Below are positions 63,570-64,000 of a stretch of 64,000 bases of DNA, one piece after another (within the stretch, counting starts at the first letter, position 1; every line of letters begins with the position of its first letter). The notes under the pieces are model-generated. The model was not told where the DNA came from, made no database searches, and saw nothing but the letters and a program-made list of their open reading frames with translations. The DNA lies in assembly GCA_037974335.1 (NCBI GenBank), contig CM075760.1, positions 63,618,515-63,682,514 of the forward strand, given 5' to 3'. The position numbers and the translations under genes were made by a program. The stretch comes from Prionace glauca (taxonomy: Eukaryota > Chordata > Chondrichthyes > Carcharhiniformes > Carcharhinidae).

Positions 63570-64000
63570 AGGTACATTTCTGAATGGAGGGCTGTGACAA
63601 GTGACATTTCTCAAGGATCAGTGATGGATCATTTGCTGTTTGTAGTAAATATAAACGATTTGGAGGAAAATGTGAGTGGTTTGATTGGTAAGTTTGTGGG
63701 TGACACGCAGGTTGGTGGAATTGCGGATAGCGATGGGGACTGGCAGAGGATACAGCAGGATATAGGTCAGTTGGAGACTTGGGCGAAGAGATGGCGGATG
63801 AAGTTTAATCCAGACAAATGTGAGGTAATGCATTTTGGAAGATCTAATACAGATGGGAAATATACAGTAAATGGCAGAACCGTTAAGAGTATTTATAAGC
63901 AGAGGGATCTAGGTCACAGGTCATTGAAAATGGCAATAATAATCAAGAAGGCATACGGCGTGCTTGCCTTCATCAGCCGGGGTACTGAGTTTAAAAATTG
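63570..64000 (+). mobile_element. CR1-type LINE, runs off the window
   Basis: Reads NINDLEENVSGLIGKFVGDT (FVGDT where FADDT is usual), WAKRWRMKFNPDKCEVMHFG and KKAYGVLAFISRGTEFKN. Same subfamily as 54241-55210. The 3' end lies beyond 64000. Confidence 0.85.

Overview
The window looks like a piece of cartilaginous-fish (most likely shark) nuclear DNA. It holds standard eukaryotic tRNA genes, intronless-in-the-finger-region C2H2 zinc-finger genes, V-domain SINEs, and many copies of CR1-type LINEs, some with 3' ends in repeated TTCTTATG/TTCTATG units. The species call rests on the repeat mix and is an inference. No bacterial-type gene, rRNA, CRISPR array or plasmid feature was seen.

Layout. (1) 0.9-8.5 kb: a tRNA cluster with Leu(TAG), Leu(AAG), Val(CAC), Glu(CTC), Gly(GCC), Gln(CTG), an Asn-type tRNA whose anticodon has become TTT, and decayed Glu, Asn and Arg-like copies. 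The Leu, Glu and Asn genes each occur as a duplicated pair, and one member of each pair has changed its anticodon or structure. (2) 9.8-20.9 kb: a CpG-rich, YY1-motif-rich segment that starts an exact head-to-tail duplication of 5,443 bp (10030-15472 and 15473-20915), nearly identical and full of nested LINEs, V-SINEs and a 52-bp minisatellite. (3) 21-29 kb: repeats, two zinc-finger-gene-type promoters with no gene attached, a 46-bp minisatellite with higher-order structure, and a fossil Ty3/gypsy integrase fragment. (4) 29.5-33.8 kb and 39.3-43.2 kb: two long CR1 LINEs of one subfamily in opposite orientation. One has an intact RT active site but several frameshifts; the other has a nearly full ORF2 but FAYD in place of FADD. 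(5) 36.5-63.5 kb: five C2H2 zinc-finger loci, ZNF1 (-), ZNF2 (+), ZNF3 (-), ZNF4 (-), ZNF5 (+). ZNF4 and ZNF5 stand head to head over a CpG-rich promoter.

How the parts relate. The tRNA genes are housekeeping Pol III units. The zinc-finger genes are a tandem/inverted family sharing promoter architecture (CCAAT, NRF1, YY1 motifs), the same intron 3' end and the same first-finger layout. They are predicted nuclear DNA-binding proteins made of fingers alone; no KRAB, SCAN or BTB domain is visible. ZNF5 and ZNF3 look functional. ZNF1 and ZNF2 have lost C-terminal fingers. ZNF4 has lost its in-frame ATG. Most remaining sequence is transposon debris, often one element inside another, which gives relative ages.
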